NCBI GenBank assembly: GCA_019044685.2
Contig: JAGTXX020000006.1
Span: 2,189,501 to 2,253,500 of the forward strand
Reading direction: 5' to 3'
Length of the DNA stretch: 64,000 nucleotides
From: Nannochloris sp. 'desiccata'
Taxonomy: Eukaryota; Chlorophyta; Trebouxiophyceae; Chlorellales; Chlorellaceae
Numbering within the stretch: position 1 is the stretch's first letter; every line of letters starts with the position of its first letter. Below are positions 63,024 through 64,000 of this stretch, in pieces. The position numbers were made by a program, and so were the translations under genes. Below the pieces are notes generated by a model. That model was given only the letters and a program-made list of their open reading frames with translations, did no database searches and was not told the DNA's origin.

Positions 63024-63380
63024 TTACGAAATATAATATGTGAATGGCAAAATCAAACTAATCACCCACAGTACAAATCTACCAGCATGGTAAATAAGCT
63101 TGGCTATGTCCTCTTTAGGCTCCTGTGTTACCGGCGTGGAGGGCGGTGGCGGTGGTGGGTACGACGACTCGCTATAATTGGCATCATCTGGGCCATCTAG
63201 ACTGCCTGATGTTGCAGTCCATCTACAATGGTTGTTTCTAATTTTCACTATGAAAAAGGATTTGCTAATAGGGTGCCAAAGGTGTCGTGAAAGAGTAATC
63301 ATCGGCTTGGGATGTAGAGATGGCAACCGCAGGGGCTGACAGGAGGCCACCTGCGTTGTTGTGTAGATTCTTTGTGTCAT
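63024..63380 (-). CDS. Small membrane protein, unrecognised, 118 aa
   Basis: Single minus-strand frame from ATG 63380 to 63024. The first ~55 residues are basic with only late acids (MTQRIYTTTQVASC...RHLWHP...KIRNNHCRW), like an organelle targeting peptide. A Pro-rich linker (SSYPPPPPPSTP) follows. The last ~28 residues are a helix with a hydrophobic segment (FVLWVISLILPFTYYI) after EPKEDIAKLIYHAGR. The layout (presequence plus C-terminal anchor) would suit a small mitochondrial or plastid inner-membrane protein, but no family is recognised. An intron in the 3' part cannot be excluded. Confidence 0.5.
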   Translation of the reverse strand: MTQRIYTTTQVASCQPLRLPSLHPKPMITLSRHLWHPISKSFFIVKIRNNHCRWTATSGSLDGPDDANYSESSYPPPPPPSTPVTQEPKEDIAKLIYHAGRFVLWVISLILPFTYYIS

Positions 63381-63614
63381 TTTCGGAACAATTATTATGG
63401 GAAATGCTGTTCAGTGAACGAGGATGTACCCAAAATACCACCTTGAAACTTGAACAATTGTTTACAAGAAATTAATTTGCGCTTTGTTTTGGCCTTCATT
63501 CTATAACTAGCAGACTTCACAGCGCCATCCATATACTGTATATTTCTTATCGTAAATGACCGCTTCCGATCTGGCATCGTAGCGGCCCATGCATAAAGTT
63601 CTTTGAGCAAGATC

Positions 63615-64000
63615 ATGCATACAGCTGTGCCACGTTGTCAACGGCTTTGGAGACTGCCTTCCTTACCGGTTTCCTTCTCAAGCCGGCAACTTCATCTTTC
63701 AATACTCACTCGTAGGGTACCTAGTTCAGCACGTCCAAGACAATCCCCTGTTGCCACAGTTTCTTTTACAACTCGATCCACACCCAGCACAATGGAGAGT
63801 GCTACTGTTGAAACTGTGGAGAGAATCCACTCTTCCCCTTTCAAGCTTGTGATGTATGTCACTGGAGGAGCCGCTAATGTAAGGGTCTGAATCAGTAGTG
63901 TCTGAACATGTCAACAAGCTTGTTTTTCAATTGCTTTGCCGCCAGCTTTCCTCTCTTCTCACACTTATGTACCTGTTCTGCAGGCCCCATCCTGGCTCCT
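63615..64000 (+). CDS. CinA-like/nucleotidyltransferase protein, 5' part only
   Basis: Exon 1 (63615-63878, phase 0) and the first 17 bases of exon 2 (from 63984); the gene runs off the right edge. The first ~55 residues are rich in Arg/Ser/Thr with few acids, an organelle targeting peptide. Then ESATVETVERIHSSPFKLVMYVTGGAAN joins to APSWL. This is the opening of the CinA-C-like domain found in plant proteins of the At2g01220 group (VEAIHSSPTQAVVYLCGGASQALGWL), which carry a C-terminal nucleotidylyltransferase domain. The function of that group is not known to me. The intron has a GTAAGG donor and CTGCAG acceptor. Note that this ATG lies 235 bases from the divergent start of the small membrane protein. 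Confidence 0.72.

Noticed and set aside
1..64000. tRNA, rRNA, transposon or CRISPR array
   Set aside because: No cloverleaf, conserved rRNA, transposase, terminal repeats or regularly spaced repeats were found by eye; a tRNAscan or Rfam run could still find something small.
1..64000. Bacterial or organellar origin
   Set aside because: Spliceosomal introns in most genes, nuclear-type genes and TGTAA signals exclude it.

Overview
This is nuclear DNA of a green alga (Chlorophyta or a close relative). Almost every gene is cut by one to four short GT-AG introns. Several genes belong to the green lineage: an SBP-box transcription factor, a MyTH4-FERM kinesin-14 of the KCBP type, a pheophorbide a oxygenase-type Rieske enzyme, a thylakoid lumen 15 kDa-type TPM protein, an ABCI11/NAP14-type plastid ABC ATPase, an ISS1/VAS1-type aminotransferase and a plant-type complex I NDUFB8. 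Many genes are followed by TGTAA, the chlorophyte polyadenylation motif. Base composition is moderate to slightly AT-rich. The species cannot be named from this window. Two cilium/centriole genes (ZMYND10-like, TCP10/SAS-4-like) suggest that the lineage has, or once had, flagella.

Layout. 0-5.7 kb: the 3' end of an HExxH metallopeptidase-like gene, a large unrecognised putative plastid protein, complex I NDUFB8, an RluA-type pseudouridine synthase and a three-exon profilin-like gene. 5.8-13.3 kb: a secreted S8 subtilase with an apparent homopolymer frameshift in its signal peptide, a Golgi-type sulfotransferase, a proline-rich secreted protein and hexameric glutamate dehydrogenase. 13.4-24.4 kb: an STK16/NAK-type kinase, a membrane-anchored ShKT-aldo-keto reductase fusion, mitochondrial bL31, an SDR, an FAD/NAD(P)-binding protein fused to a CS domain, a SET-MYND methyltransferase and a cold-shock-domain RNA-binding protein.

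25-42.4 kb: ISS1/VAS1 aminotransferase, PABPN1, a 1500-residue ePHD-AAA ATPase, the thylakoid lumen protein, an AIG1-like membrane hydrolase, the SBP-box factor, an unrecognised protein, and ABCI11 one base downstream of a small basic protein. 42.6-51.7 kb: a UDP-galactose/UDP-glucose transporter, a mitochondrial carrier, RACK1, PAO, complex I NDUFB3 and the 20S proteasome beta-6 subunit. 51.7-64 kb: ZMYND10-like without a visible MYND finger, NUFIP1-like, TCP10/SAS-4-like, KCBP kinesin, a small membrane protein and the 5' end of a CinA-like/nucleotidyltransferase gene.

The genes do not form one pathway. Themes that recur are mitochondria (NDUFB8, NDUFB3, bL31m, carrier), plastid (ABCI11, lumen protein, PAO), RNA metabolism (PABPN1, CSD protein, NUFIP1, RluA) and cytoskeleton or cilia (profilin-like, ZMYND10, SAS-4, KCBP). 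Gene spacing is tight: many pairs are divergent or convergent with 100-500 bases between coding regions. No transposon, rRNA, tRNA or CRISPR array was recognised. Coding coordinates below include introns; exon limits were deduced by hand from reading frame and splice consensus.
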